A stretch of 64,000 nt of DNA from Saturnia japonica (GCA_033032175.1 CM065328.1:5704690-5768689); one strand, 5' to 3'. Shown: positions 23,005-34,658, counted from the stretch's first letter. The notes: generated by a model from the sequence alone, not told the origin. Translations and numbers: made by a program.

Positions 23005-24120
23005 TTAACTATTAGATTTATTTTTACTTTATTATGCCAAAGACATATAACTTCTTAACTATAAACTTACCCAAGTACATGTCTGTAGTAAAAACTGCTC
23101 GCATCCAGCATTCATATTATATCATATTCACATCCAAATTCATAATACAAAAAATGTACCAAGCGACAGAAAAACAATTTTATATTATATTTCATATTCA
23201 TAGTAGAGTTATACAGTTTTTAAACTTTTTCTGAAGAATGTTGACAGATATAGAAGTGATGTCTAATTGTATAGTTGCTAATGTAAATATCTGATATATA
23301 AAAATAAATAAGATTGATCATAAACCAATTGTGAGACTGACTTTATCGCTTCTGTTGAAAAAAGTTCTGTGTATACGAAAACCATTGCAAACACAACGAA
23401 ATATGGTTAATCAAAATCGTAACGTCCTTCGTGATTATTAATATTTTCTCACACTATCTTCGCTAAAATATAAGTGTAGTAATTCATCGCGAAAGCATAT
23501 TTCTGACTTTTATTAACGGTAGTACAAAGAACAATTTTATTGCTATTAATTATTCTATAAAATAATATAATAATGTATGATATAAAATGTCGTTTGAAGT
23601 ATATTAAGGGGATATGTAAAAAAAATACGGGTTATAAACAGCACTAGATATCAAAAAGTACAAAGACTATGAGTTTGATTTTTGGATATGTGTTAATTGA
23701 ACATATGACTGAAAATACTATCAGAGCCAAAACACGATTATGACAAATTTTCTAGATAGAAAAAAAATCCAAAGTAGCCTCTGTTTTTAATGATTAGTAC
23801 TTGTAACTTCTGAACGCAGAATAATAGAAATTCGAGACTTGATTTACAAAAAAGACATAGATATATTAATTAATCTCCAAAGACAGAATTTCAATTAGTT
23901 AAATAGTTTAATCACATTAAAATAAAAACTGTTTTGGCGCTTATGTTGTTTTTAATTCGTCGCGCGCGCAGGCCTCCCTCTCTTTCTCTTGCTTCAGTCA
24001 GTAATATACGCTATCACTATCTTGTCGCCGCTCATTCGGCAGGTGATCTTCTATCATGTTGAACCTATGCTCGATGATTCGAAATGACCGATTCAGCACG
24101 TGTGTAAATATTATTAAATA

Positions 24121-24147
24121 GTTACTTTAATTATTAGTTAAAGTAAC
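24121..24147. repeat. Perfect 10-bp inverted repeat inside TTAA element
   Basis: GTTACTTTAA, 7-base spacer, TTAAAGTAAC. It lies just upstream of the exon-like ATG at 24227. Confidence 0.7.
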
Positions 24148-24226
24148 GTTATAATTATAGTGTAAATATTGTAAACGAAGCGCGAACTTTATATTGTGTC
24201 TACTAAAGTTAGGTGAAACAGTGATA

Positions 24227-24350
24227 ATGCGAAACAAACCAAAACCGCAAAAAAAAAAAAACATTTGAAAATATACGGGAAAGAGCCTGTCTTATGAGAG
24301 AAACTGTCAACATAAATTCACGTATTGATCAAGAAGAACCAATAGACAGG
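24227..24350 (+). pseudogene. Exon-like frame inside TTAA element
   Basis: An ATG at 24227 opens a short basic frame that reaches a run of 13 A. One frame over, an open stretch of about 30 codons follows and ends at 'GACAG' before 'GTATTT', which could be a splice donor. Composition upstream (about 23960-24240) is promoter-like, with a 'TCAGTC' initiator-type word near 23997. This would fit a captured first exon or the 5' part of a lost transposase. I recognise no protein family, and the A-run breaks the frame. Confidence 0.3.
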
Positions 24351-25271
24351 TATTTAATTACTATATTATAAGTATTTGTCAAATGTAAGGTACTTAGGTA
24401 GGTACTAAAAATATGTTAATAGCGAAGCGTCTTTTCCGCATTTTGAATGATTTGATTATCGCAAGCATATTCGCGACGATGTTATACTCGTAGAGCGGGG
24501 CCGGACGCCGCGGCGAGGCGCGCGGGGCGCTTCGCTCTTGCTACGACTAAGCCCTGTCCCTTACGCTTAAATTATTTTTCGACGTAGGCCCTTAAGTAGT
24601 ATGTATAGGTTCGTATTATTTAAGTTATTGTTTCGAATGACGATGAATGAATAATAAGCGCGCTAGTTAAATGCAGAGCTAAGGAATTCGATAGCGCTGT
24701 GACCTAACTCGAATTATTGCTGTCGATAAATTTCGACGTTGTTTTAAATTTAAAATTAAAATCTTGGTTAACATAGTGAAAAAACAAGGTAATAGTTTAT
24801 CATACATATTTGATCAATTATTTCACATAGAAAAATCGAACTAAAATTATAAATCATTGAAATTTAATCATCATTAGATACATTTTGCTCCATTTTCCGT
24901 TAACATGTGTGAATAAAAACATGTGTTTTGTTTTGTAACAGAATAACATGTGGCCGAAAGTTAAGCATTAACGCTATCAGTAAGCGTACGATAGTTTATC
25001 AAAGACAACACTCGCATCACTACAGTAATGGCGCGTCAGGCGAGGTATGCGGTCGGCGGGGAAGATGCTCCTACTTGTCAGCTCAGGATCCGACTGCATT
25101 CAATTCGCGCCTTACTCTTTATTTTACCTTAGCCTTTTACTACAAACGCCATGCGTAGGATAAAATAAAACCAACAAAAAACCGACAAAATAAAGGTGAC
25201 GTATATAGTAGTAACATTTATATCCAAATTGATACACGGTTTTATAGAATCCTTCAAAAATTAATAAAATT

Positions 25272-25752
25272 GAAGTGTCTGTTTGTAATGGCAAAATAAC
25301 AGCTTTGTATATGAAAGTATATACGATACCTTTTTCAGAAAACCCATTTTTAAAATTGTTGTCTGTCTCTCTGTTTCTGGGTTGTCTCCGAAATGGTTAG
25401 TCTGATTTTAACGGGACTTAGATGTTATAAGTTAGGCTACTTCTATTTTAGATAAAGAATTAGGTTTCCACGCAATAACAAAAAAAAAACTGCTCATAGT
25501 GAATCAATTCGATAGTTTAAATGGTTTACGCTGAGTAAACCATAAAATACAGCAAATTAATGTACTACATAATTGTAGACATTAAAAAAGACATACAAAA
25601 AAAGTCTGCGAGAGTATATTATATCTTTCTTCGAAGGAATACCCAATATACGCATTTTTGTATTTAAAATAGCCGGAAGTTAAGGAGCAAGATTCACGCG
25701 TGTGCCGATCAAAGGCATTCTGTAGTGAGCAAAGCCACGGACACAGCTAGTC
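25272..25752 (+). repeat. Interspersed repeat, family L, long copy (unit 2)
   Basis: Second copy of 17781-18260, with the same head, body and tail words. Confidence 0.7.
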
Positions 25753-26741
25753 TTATATAAAAATGAGATAAACAGAATTGTGAACTGTACAAAAACGTTC
25801 TCTTCAATGAACGAATCAAGCAAAACAATGTTAAACTTTAAAAATTCCATCACAACGCTCTACGTCCACAGATTCCGGAATTTGCATATAATATAAGCAA
25901 GTGTAACATAAACGACGTAAATACATTTAGGTGTGCAACCATTAGCTTCTAACAGCTTTTATCTCGTAAAAAGTAATGTAGCAAGTAAAAACCGTACAGG
26001 CGTCGCAAAAGTTTGCACTTTCAAAATATTTAGTTCACAATGAAATTCCTCACTCCGGTTGGGGTAAATTAATTAAAGTTGGGGAGAGCCACGCTACCGA
26101 CTGTATAGGTACCGCTGGGTCTTTGCCTGATGAATCTAATAAAAACTTTGGTTCTACCTTTGAAGGTGATTATGTAACGAGCAATTGTAAACGAATGCAC
26201 GAGCAATGATAGTTAAAAAATATTATCGTACTATAATACCAGAAATAAGATTAAACCGTTATAGCAAACTTAAAACTTTATGCAGCAAAATACCTATATC
26301 TAGGAATGTACTTGTTATTATAGTGAAAACTTTGTGCCTTACAAATATTACGTATCGAAGAAATCCATTTTAATAAGGGTTGGAAGGGGTGAAAACGCAT
26401 CCATATAGTTGAGTGACTTCAAAGCTGCGGTCCTTTTTGAATAGGCTACATTGATTACTTAGCAACTGGTCGATTTCATGTCTGTTTGGTGCTTCATAGC
26501 ATAATAAAATACCAGAGTAAGCTAATTTGAAAAACGATTTATTTTTATTGTTCAATCACAAAAATCACTGTGATACCGGTTGATCTCATAACACGGTACG
26601 GTCTAAGAGTGCCACGCCACTATAGCGGGTATTATATCTATTCTATGGTGTTCATGATACAGTTGGATATAATTTGACAAAATACAAAACAACTAATGCC
26701 CAAACGTATTTACATACATATAATTAATCAAATTGAAGTTC

Positions 26742-27049
26742 CTGTTTGTAATGTCAAAATAACAGGTATTTACTAAATTGTCTATGCCTGCTTGCCTGAG
26801 CGCCTGCTGGCCTGAGCGCCTGTTTAACTGAGCACCTGCTTGCTCGAGCGCCTGCACATCTGAACGCTCGTGTAGCTGAGCGCCTGCATGATATTGCAAA
26901 GCATGCAAAGTGAAAGTCATTTCGGAGATTACCCGATACAAACAGACATACAGACAGACAATTTTATTTTAATTGGTGGTTTGTTATAATTATCGTATAT
27001 AATTTCATATGCATTTAGTAAAAACCTGTTATTTTGACATTACAAACAG
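26742..27049. mobile_element. Foldback element with expanded minisatellite (unit 2)
   Basis: Same inverted ends as 19250-19509 (left 26742-26766, right 27025-27049). The 16-bp repeat core at 26788-26883 has six units, against three in unit 1. Confidence 0.8.
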
Positions 27050-27560
27050 ACTCTTAATTTTTTTAATTTTATAAATCTGACTGATAGCTTCAGAGATTCA
27101 CGTAGCACGTTCAAACAAAGAAACAACCTTTTGAGCTTAATAATATTAAGTATAGATCATATATTTCTTTCTATAAATACAATAAAGATAATTTGAGAAT
27201 AGAGTTAAATAAAAGTCAATAAAAGTGGGTTCTGACTATGAATTTCAGTAAATTACCATCACGTCTTCATTCATTATCGTAACGATGTTGGAGGTATTAT
27301 TATCAGCATTATCGTTGCGGATCGTATTTCTCGATATTAAATTAGGGATAAATAAAAAATCGAGACGTTCGTAAAGGTTTAGGTGCATCTTTTTTCTTAA
27401 TTTTCACCATTCCTGGAATAAACAAGTAAGACTTCATATAGTAGCATTTTTTTGTTCCATTTCATATACACCAATATAGGTACGAACTTTCATATAAATA
27501 ACAAAACAAAATTCAGTTAAGTAAATAATATGAAGTACGTAATATAAATCGGCCTATATC

Positions 27561-27883
27561 CATACTAATATTATAAATGCGAAAGTAACTCTGTTTGTTA
27601 CGTTTTCACGCCTACATCTCTGAACCAATTTTGATGAATTTTGGTATAGACATAGATTGGACCTTGGGAAAGGCCATAGGATAACTTTTGTCGCGAAAAT
27701 AAAACTTGAAGGAGTGGAATAGGAGATGGAAATTCGAATGAAAAACACACCAAACCAATTTTGATGAATTTTGCTATATAGATAGATTGGACCATGGGAA
27801 AGGACATAGGCTACCTTATGTCGCGCAAATAAAACTTGGAGGGATTTAATAGAGGGTAAAAGTTTGTATGAAGAATCCACCGT
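27561..27883 (+). repeat. Lep1/Helitron-like repeat (unit 2)
   Basis: Second copy of 20022-20345 with the same 130-bp internal duplication. Confidence 0.55.
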
Positions 27884-28149
27884 TGAATTACATATATACA
27901 TACCATTACGCCTGTATCCCCGAAGGGTTAGGCATAGGTGTACTAATGTACACCCACATTTCGCCGTGTATGTGTTTAGTCCCAGGTAATAGGGGGCGAG
28001 CCTATTGCCATTAATCGGGCACAAGCCCAAACTCAGAGCTACTACTGAAAATTTCATAGAAAAACCCAATAACACTTTGCTCGACCTGGGTATCGAACCT
28101 AGGACCTAGATCATAGCAGTCGCGCTTACGACCACTAGGCTAATGAGGC
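27884..28149 (-). mobile_element. tRNA-derived SINE (unit 2)
   Basis: Second copy of the SINE at 20346-20611, with A and B boxes preserved. It arose by the segmental duplication, not by a new insertion. Confidence 0.85.
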
Positions 28150-29399
28150 AATTAGGATATCAAAATTAATTTTTATGCTTTAGGAAATAAATATGAGGGT
28201 TTCGCATTTTAAAAAATCATTCTGCAATCAGTATATTAGGAGATGAATTCAACTATTTTTGAGTTTTATTGGGATGGTAATGTTTTGGATTCATACAAAA
28301 AAATAATAATATTCAGTTTAGATCCTAAGAATTCACCTATGAACGTCAAAATGCTACTGTCGGGTTGAAAAACCTCCCAGTCAACGAGAAGAATGGGTCA
28401 GAAACACGATCGGGCTTATCTTTTCTTTCTTTTTTCATACACATTCCATACACATATTGATCGCGTTAGGGAGCCAGTCGGTGTGTATGAAGTAATATAG
28501 CGGGCGGTAGGGATCGCCACCACCATACACATAGTGAAAAACCCATCTATGTTTTTCTTTTGGTTTGTCGTGTTACGAGATCAGCCGATATATACGCAGT
28601 AATATAGCGGGGTGATAGGGATCGCCACCACCATACACGAATTAAAAAACGCATCTATGTTTTTCTTTCGGTTTGTCGTGTTACGAGATCAGTTGGCCAA
28701 CATCCAATAATACGCAGACGAAGTTGCGGATACCAGTTAGTAATATATAAATGGATAACCAACTGATTGATAGACATATCAACGCACATCCCAAAGTACT
28801 GGGGTTAGGACCGTGAAAACCGTAATTTTTGAAGATAGATCTATGAAAACTGGTGTTTAGAAATTCAGATGATAGCATGGAACATAAAAACATATTTTAA
28901 TTGAACATAACTATGACGCGAGCGAAGCTGTGGGAAAAGCGATAGTATATTATATTTGCTTCAAAATCTTAGCTGTCAATAAAAAAATGCCAATAAATTA
29001 ATGTATAAAAATAGTTTATACATAAATAGCCTTGAACACCACCTATTCTATAATATAAATAAATTCATATTACATTATCATTCACATGTTCATTCTGGTT
29101 AATATTGTAAAACAAACTGCTACCTAGTTTTACAAATAGAAAATATTACTTTTGTTAACTGCTCAGAAAACAAAGCAGGAAATTTCGAAGTCAGAAATTT
29201 GTAAATAAACAAAAGTTAGAATTCTGTAGACGCTTCTCGCGCCCTCTATCCGGTGAAAGTCGAAACTGACACGATGGGTACAGTTATTATCCGCTACCAA
29301 TTCAAATGCAGTTTTTGTGTTTTAAATATTGTTTACTTAGTAAGTGTAGACATTTTGATGGAAAAATAAAATGAAAAATTGTTATCGATATAAATTCCA

Positions 29400-29730
29400 T
29401 TTCGATTTAAGCACAGTTACAGTGTAAACTCTATATATAGTGAAATTGAAGGGAACGGTCATTTTATTACGATTTAAAAAGTTGTCGTCAAACTGAGAAT
29501 AAAAAAACAATATAGAGTATGTATGTTTTTAAGAGAGGTAGGGCATAAAGAAATATATTTGAAGATTTCTTTCTAATTGGGGCTGTTCTAATAGTGAAAT
29601 ACCTCCACCGTGGAGAAGATCGCAGCCAAATAACCTTGTGCTGTAATTTGAGGTGTACTCACCTCAACCCTACTGGGTTCCCAGAGCTCCTTGGGGTAGG
29701 AGGGTCCAAGGTTGGCAACACGCTAATAAT
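29400..29730 (+). repeat. pogo-like MITE end and family G repeat (unit 2)
   Basis: Copies of the elements at 21894 and 22060. Here the family G copy carries additional bases, including GAGGTG/CACCTC, and a 'GGTTGGCAACACGC' segment that is missing in unit 1. Confidence 0.6.
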
Positions 29731-30220
29731 ACCTTGATGTTACAAGCTTCGCTTTACGGTTTCTGTTTGCCACCGTTTTTATTTAAAAAAATAAACTTTA
29801 TAGAACGACTGCTTTCCATTTTTAAACGTGATTATTGCAGTACATACATCCTATGGTTAGTTTATATACGTATGAAGCTTCATTTAGTCCATTTATACGT
29901 AAAAATTGCAGGTATCTTTAGGCAGATAGTAAATTCTATTATTTGCACTTTATAAAAGGGAACACGGTACCTTATAATAATTAATTAATACAATGCACTC
30001 TCTCCACATAACTTAATGAGAAGTTGCACAAAATTCTCAATTAAGATGTGGGGAAAAGTCTGCTGTATACAGTTTTGAATGCCGCAGGCCTTGCAGCGCA
30101 CTCTGACGAACATAGTATGTGTGGCCATGAAACTCACAAGATTTTTTTTTTAAATTACAACTGAGGTGGTAAACATTCGTATTACCTGCCTGATAGGTAA
30201 ACGATTACTACACTACTCTA

Positions 30221-30923
30221 TCCCAAAAATATCCCAGGTACTGTAACTTCGAACTGGTATTATTTTACGTTATCCGGCTCGTAGCATCCTTCGAAGTAGT
30301 CCCCCTTCGACTGAACAAGACGCTTTCATCGGTTCTTCCACATCCTGATGTAGTTCCGCTATTCGGTTTTTGAAATTGCCATGAGTGCACACGTCGCATT
30401 TGTTTCAACCATCTTTCTGTCGTCAACCGGTGTCCTTTGAGGGCATTTTTAATTTTGGGAACAGCCTAAAGTCACAGGGGGCGATGTTGGGACTGTACGG
30501 AGGCTGAGGGAGTTGTCTAATATTGTGTTTCGCTAAAAACTGTTGCACGAGGTTCGATGAATGCGCTGGTGGGAAAGCCAGTGCGACCGTTTCCGAATCG
30601 CTTGTACCACTCTTTTATTTGAGCTTTGCCCATATAAGCATCTTCAAAGGCCTCCTGCATCATTTCGATGGTCTCTGCACAATGGTCTGTTCTTTCCGAG
30701 ATTGGAGCAAAACTTTATGCACATTCGTTGTTACGATCTCTGTCTTTTTCGATGATAGCAAAATCCGACGAACGCGAAATTGATAATGTACCTAAAGACA
30801 CGGTGACCTCGAAATAACAAAGCCTATGACTTCGTGAAGATTCACTTGTTACGCTTGTACTTCATAAAGGTCATTCGGACGTTTTGGCGCGAAGTTATGG
30901 GTATAGGTCGGATACTTTTGGGA
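30221..30923 (-). mobile_element. mariner-family element, internally deleted
   Basis: Terminal inverted repeats at 30221-30240 (TCCCAAAAATATCC) and about 30904-30923 (reverse TCCCAAAAGTATCC); a TA precedes the left end. On the minus strand an N-terminal helix-turn-helix segment ('AQIKEWYKRF') is joined almost directly to the C-terminal catalytic segment ('PPYSPNIAPCDF') and the terminal 'GDYFEG' motif. The middle, with the first two catalytic Asp residues, is missing, and frames shift several times. An immobile relic, or a deletion derivative once mobilised in trans. Confidence 0.85.
30250..30730 (-). pseudogene. mariner transposase remnant, N- and C-termini only
   Basis: From about 30730 down to 30580 the minus strand encodes the DNA-binding start: a 'QRMCIKFC' word, then after a frameshift 'AQIKEWYKRF'. 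From about 30550 to 30250 it encodes the third-Asp region 'PPYSPNIAPCDF' and 'LFPK', then after another shift a 'GDYFEG' end. This order is diagnostic for DD34D mariner transposases (usually about 340 residues). Roughly the central half is deleted. The pattern resembles SETMAR-type transposases, but subfamily is not assigned. Confidence 0.8.
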
Positions 30924-31255
30924 CACAACTCGTATTATATGCATGTTTCTAAAACCACTAACAAATTGCTCACCTTGAACTACCTCCCCTATGAGCTGTG
31001 GAAACCCCATTCACCGTAGGAACACACTACCAGGTTATTTGTCTATTATAGTCTATAGGGTGGAGGTATTTCAGCAGTCTGGCTGTCTCGAGTAGGGAAA
31101 TATTTAAAGAGATTTCTTCACTGAAAGAAGTTACCAAAAAATGAAATAAGTAAAATTTTATTTAAAAACTAGTTAGTCTAATGCATAAATAATACATCGA
31201 TGTAAGTTTTATGTATATGTACCATACAAAAACGAATAAACCATTTAATTACTGA

Positions 31256-31525
31256 ACGCTTGCCTATATCACGAGACCACCCTGAGCAGCCCCGCCCAAA
31301 GTACAATGTCTTTCAATTTGGCAGCCGCCTAAGGAAGCGTTATACAATCAGCCGCGCACGATGCTCGTCTACTCGAATCTCAATACTCGCTCGCACTGTG
31401 TCACTTATTTACAAAGAAAGAGAAAGTTGCATAGACAGTGCATTGCGCTTTTTCCTCACGTGAAGATTTCTACAAATCGACTTCTACCGCAAGACATATT
31501 AACGGACTTCGTTCCAATAAATACA
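31256..31525 (+). repeat. Interspersed repeat, family H
   Basis: Matches the reverse strand of 57685-57905. Shared words are 'GAGACCACCCTGAG', 'CTCGAATCT', 'CTTTTTCCTCACGTGA' and 'ACCGCAAG'. Class unknown. Confidence 0.65.
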
Positions 31526-31802
31526 ATTGTAGGACAATAATTAAATCGCTAATTACCTGGCCCGATGTTTGTAAATTACAATACATCATAGATCGCTGTC
31601 TCTTAGACTCTGTGAAGCAGTAATGGCTTGTTAGCATCCAGTGAGTGATGGAGAGAATCTCTGTTCCGTTGGAAACACTGATCTGACAAGGAATTTGTGT
31701 TTAAGATCACTAGCGATTTTAATCAAAAATACACATATTAACATAAGTGTTATGTAGCTCATAGAAAAATTAAATTATGTGTAATAAAATAACTCAAGAA
31801 TG

Positions 31803-31826
31803 GTTTGTCAGCATTTGCTGACAAAC
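31803..31826. repeat. Perfect 11-bp inverted repeat
   Basis: GTTTGTCAGCA, spacer TT, TGCTGACAAAC. TGCTGA half sites resemble Maf recognition elements. It could also be a chance or foldback remnant. Confidence 0.6.
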
Positions 31827-31999
31827 ACTGACGTAACAGTGTACTTTTAAAATATTTCTTTTGCAACGAAGTTCTACTTATCGCGGGATGGAAGCTAAAC
31901 AGAAACACGTTCAACCTGACAGACACCAAAAGAAAAACAAACAGAAATGTAAATGTCACTTTTAGGAACAATAAATTTTTTTTTTTCAAAAAATCTATT

Positions 32000-32220
32000 T
32001 TCGTTAATTCCTTGCCGATTTTGACGAAATAATGTACTTGGGAAGTCTAAGTATGTACATAATTAATGTGCTTTAAGAATTGTCAATATTGATTCAAAAA
32101 ATTATAATTTTCAACAATTCTCAACCGATTCTGATCAAATTTTGTAAACGGGGAAGCATACGTCATACTTTAATTGAGAGGCTATAAGAATCGTTAATAT
32201 TGCATTAGAAATTGTAGATT
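32000..32220 (+). repeat. Imperfect direct repeat, about 115 bp x2
   Basis: Two units share 'CCGATT.TGA', a 'GGGAAG' word, and 'TAAGAATYGTYAATATTG' followed by an A-rich end. Confidence 0.5.
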
Positions 32221-33109
32221 AGAATAAATATAATAAATTGTTTATTTTCATAACTCTTAATAAACATAAACTAAAAAAATAGTTTACATAAAAAATTCTA
32301 AATTAGCGAGACTCAAACTATCGACCACTCGTACTGTATAACCAACGGTGCGTACAAGTCATCACATAATATGGTAGGATCTTCGTTACTACCGTGAATC
32401 CCGTGATACATCTCGAGTTTTTTATTAGTTTTTATCTAGTCTCTGTTCATTACTGATTGTATTAAAATGATGATAATATGTATATCTAACTAGCTTATTG
32501 AGATATTCGAAAAAAAAATTTGGCCAACTTAAATTATTTTATTTCTTTTAACTTCATAAGATTTGGATTAAAATGTTGACCTTCGCTTAACATTAGTCAC
32601 AATTAATACAACATTTAAACTGTTAATGTCTAAAGTATTTAAGCAATGAGTTCATACATAGCGGTTTTTATTTTTTTGTGATTTAATATAGCTCCTATTT
32701 AATAAATTTATTTATAAAAATACTTTCTACTTTATTTATTTTGTATATTTTTGTATATATATATATTTGTATAATTTTTATTACTTTTCTAGTTATATAT
32801 TTATGTGTTTTGCTGTTTTTTTTTTAAGTTTAAATTCCTATTGCACTATCGACAATAATAATTTTTTCCACATTACCGTTAGTTAGTTGGAAGAAAATGC
32901 TGTAAAGCAAGTATTCATTCATTGATTTTGTTTGCGATATAAGATGATTTTAGTTCTCCAATATTACTTTTTTTCATTTTATTAGATAAACCTTTTACGT
33001 ATTACAATTTTTGTCAAGAATGACATTTTGTGATGTAGCCATATCCAAATTATTCCCCTCGAACTCTTAGTGTTGCCAGCTCATCATCCTCGCTCCAACC
33101 TTCTTCCAG

Positions 33110-33438
33110 ACTAGTTAGTTTGTGATGAACTCTGCACTGGCAATGGGAAAAGCCGGTTTACAGCTCGTTTTTCTAGCCGATTAGGTGCCCTGTCGGTGAG
33201 CAGCTCCATCACTTTGATGATCATGTCCGGGCCGGGGTAGAACTTGACGATACGACCAAGCTTCCACTTAAGAGACGGTTAGTTATCGTCGTTCAATAAC
33301 ATCAAATATCCAGCCTGAACCATCTTGCTATCAGAACGTCATTTTGATCGAGTTTGAAGCTCGCTGAGATATTCGTTGGTCCATCTCGTCCAGAATGCTT
33401 GCCGCAACTTCTCAATTAATTGAACCGAGGAATATTTC
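33110..33438 (-). pseudogene. BEL/Pao pol C-terminal relic (X copy A)
   Basis: Minus-strand counterpart of 39445-39773. It encodes the 'LKWKLGRIVKFYPGPD' segment, typical of the integrase C-terminal end of BEL/Pao retrotransposons, but with an in-frame stop just before it. The catalytic core is absent. Confidence 0.7.
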
Positions 33439-33967
33439 CTTTTAAGTTACACAAGGATTGTATTTTTCAAATATAATATAATTATTTCTTCTTCAGCTTA
33501 GTTGTTTATTTGTAGTCAGTCAGAAACTCGTTATGTGAACAATTTATCAAGCGGTTTTAATCCAAGAGGTTCTTATTTGAAATTCAGTAAATAGTTGCAA
33601 ATTGTGAGTGAAGCGCCCGGTTTCGAGATACAATGCTCGCTGCAAATCGACAATTACTCCCTGGGTAATTGGTGAACAGAGCGCGGTTGTTACGACTCTC
33701 TTAATAATATGCACGATAGTTCTCAGGGTTGGTAAAGATTGCAAAGGCCCATGATAAACTGATTCCCATCATTAACTTCCAGAAACTATGCAGTTATATA
33801 CAAATTCTCGAATCAAAATCTCAGTATCAAACTTTTGAAGAATTGTCTGACCGTATCCCATCATCTCCCTTCCATTACAGATCTACGCGGACTGTTTTAC
33901 GAAACTACAGATTTTTTAATACAAGTAAGGTGGCAAACATGTATACTTTACCATAGCACATAGACGC

Positions 33968-34110
33968 TTTTAATATCAAGGTATCATTAGCGCGTTGCCT
34001 GTTTTAAATCCTCCTCCCACTACTCCCACCGCTCTGGAAACCCTACTCAGCGCAATAACACAACACAAAGTTATTTGGCTATGATCTTCTGCAGGGTATC
34101 GGACCACAAA
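33968..34110 (-). repeat. Interspersed repeat, family G (X copy A)
   Basis: On the minus strand: 'AAATAACTTTGTGTTGTGTT', a run near 'CCAGAG' and 'GGCAACGCGCTAATGATACC'. Same family as 22060, 29590 and 59030. Confidence 0.6.
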
Positions 34111-34171
34111 TCGGCCTGTCACAATTTTATGGTAACCTCCATCTTGGCACTAGCTAAAAATTCTCTATGAC

Positions 34172-34250
34172 TTATCCTTGTCGTACCGTAAAGTTGTGGA
34201 TCTTTCTTCCGGCCAGTGTGTTCTCTCCTTCTTACGACATTGGGTTTGTT
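34172..34250 (+). pseudogene. LINE RT C-terminal remnant (X copy A)
   Basis: The plus frame reads 'RTVKLWIFLPASVFSPSYDI', which resembles the 'LWN-LP--VF---Y-L--FK' ending of many non-LTR reverse transcriptases. About 26 codons. Similar endings occur at 40445, 42023 and, inverted, 48836. Clade not assigned. Confidence 0.6.
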
Positions 34251-34316
34251 ATGATTAAAATACAATATTTTATAATAGTAAATATCTATTATGTTCTTTT
34301 ACAATAGTAGCTTCTT

Positions 34317-34658
34317 GTAGATGTTACATCGTTCAGTCACCTCAAATCTTTATGCAAGAGGCTGCAACTTAACCAGGCCAAGACAGAATGTTTCAAGGAA
34401 CCTCATACACATAACTTCCAGGTGACAGCAGACTTGAACTCAAAGAGGAGCTCAGACTCAGCACGTACATCGCGGAATAATCGCGTATCAACGGTGCAAC
34501 GTCAACAAGGATCTAACGCTGTGGAGTGTTTCCGCTGTGGATTCAAGGGACATATAGCTAGAATGTGCACACGGTCAAATAAAGTAGTATGCTTTGGTTG
34601 TGGGAAGGAAGGAGTGAGAAAGAATGAATGTAAGGTATGTACGTCATCGGAAAACTAG
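34317..34658 (+). pseudogene. gag: Ty3/gypsy gag, 3' part only
   Basis: The frame is open from the junction with segment X at 34317 and has no in-frame ATG at its start, so the capsid part of gag is missing. The C-terminus has two zinc knuckles. The first is regular (C-x2-C-x4-H-x4-C, within 'CFRCGFKGHIARMC'). In the second ('CFGCGKEGVRKNEC') the His position is Val, so it is probably non-functional. In an intact element gag packages genomic RNA and builds the particle. It overlaps the start of pol by 22 bases in a different frame. Confidence 0.85.

Larger units (their letters stand above)
23608..24591. mobile_element. piggyBac-like TTAA element, 984 bp, non-autonomous
   Basis: Flanked by a TTAA duplication (23604-23607, 24592-24595). 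Unit 1 has the empty site TTAA at 17100-17103 with otherwise matching flanks. The ends begin GGG on each strand, with loosely matching subtermini (GGGGATATGT and GGGCCTACGT). TTAA targeting and G/C-triplet ends are the signature of the piggyBac superfamily. There is no transposase. The right part has a strongly GC-rich patch (24495-24530). It inserted after, or differs between, the two duplicated units. Confidence 0.85.
22397..29954 (+). repeat. Tandem segmental duplication, unit 2 (about 7.6 kb)
   Basis: Second copy of 15890-22396 in the same orientation. The extra length comes mostly from the 984-bp TTAA element at 23608-24591 and 48 bases of extra minisatellite at 26788-26883. The ends of the two units also differ within the family G repeat. 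All other unit-1 repeats reappear in the same order. Confidence 0.9.
32589..34316 (+). repeat. Segment X, copy A
   Basis: Nearly identical direct copy of 38936-40589. Starts 'AACATTAGTCACAATTAATA' and ends 'AGTAGCTTCTT', where it joins gypsy gag sequence. It contains 61 bases (about 33783-33843) that copy B lacks and a longer TA run near 32755. X itself is composite: an unidentified left part, a minus-strand BEL/Pao relic, a family G fragment and a LINE 3' fragment. Confidence 0.9.
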
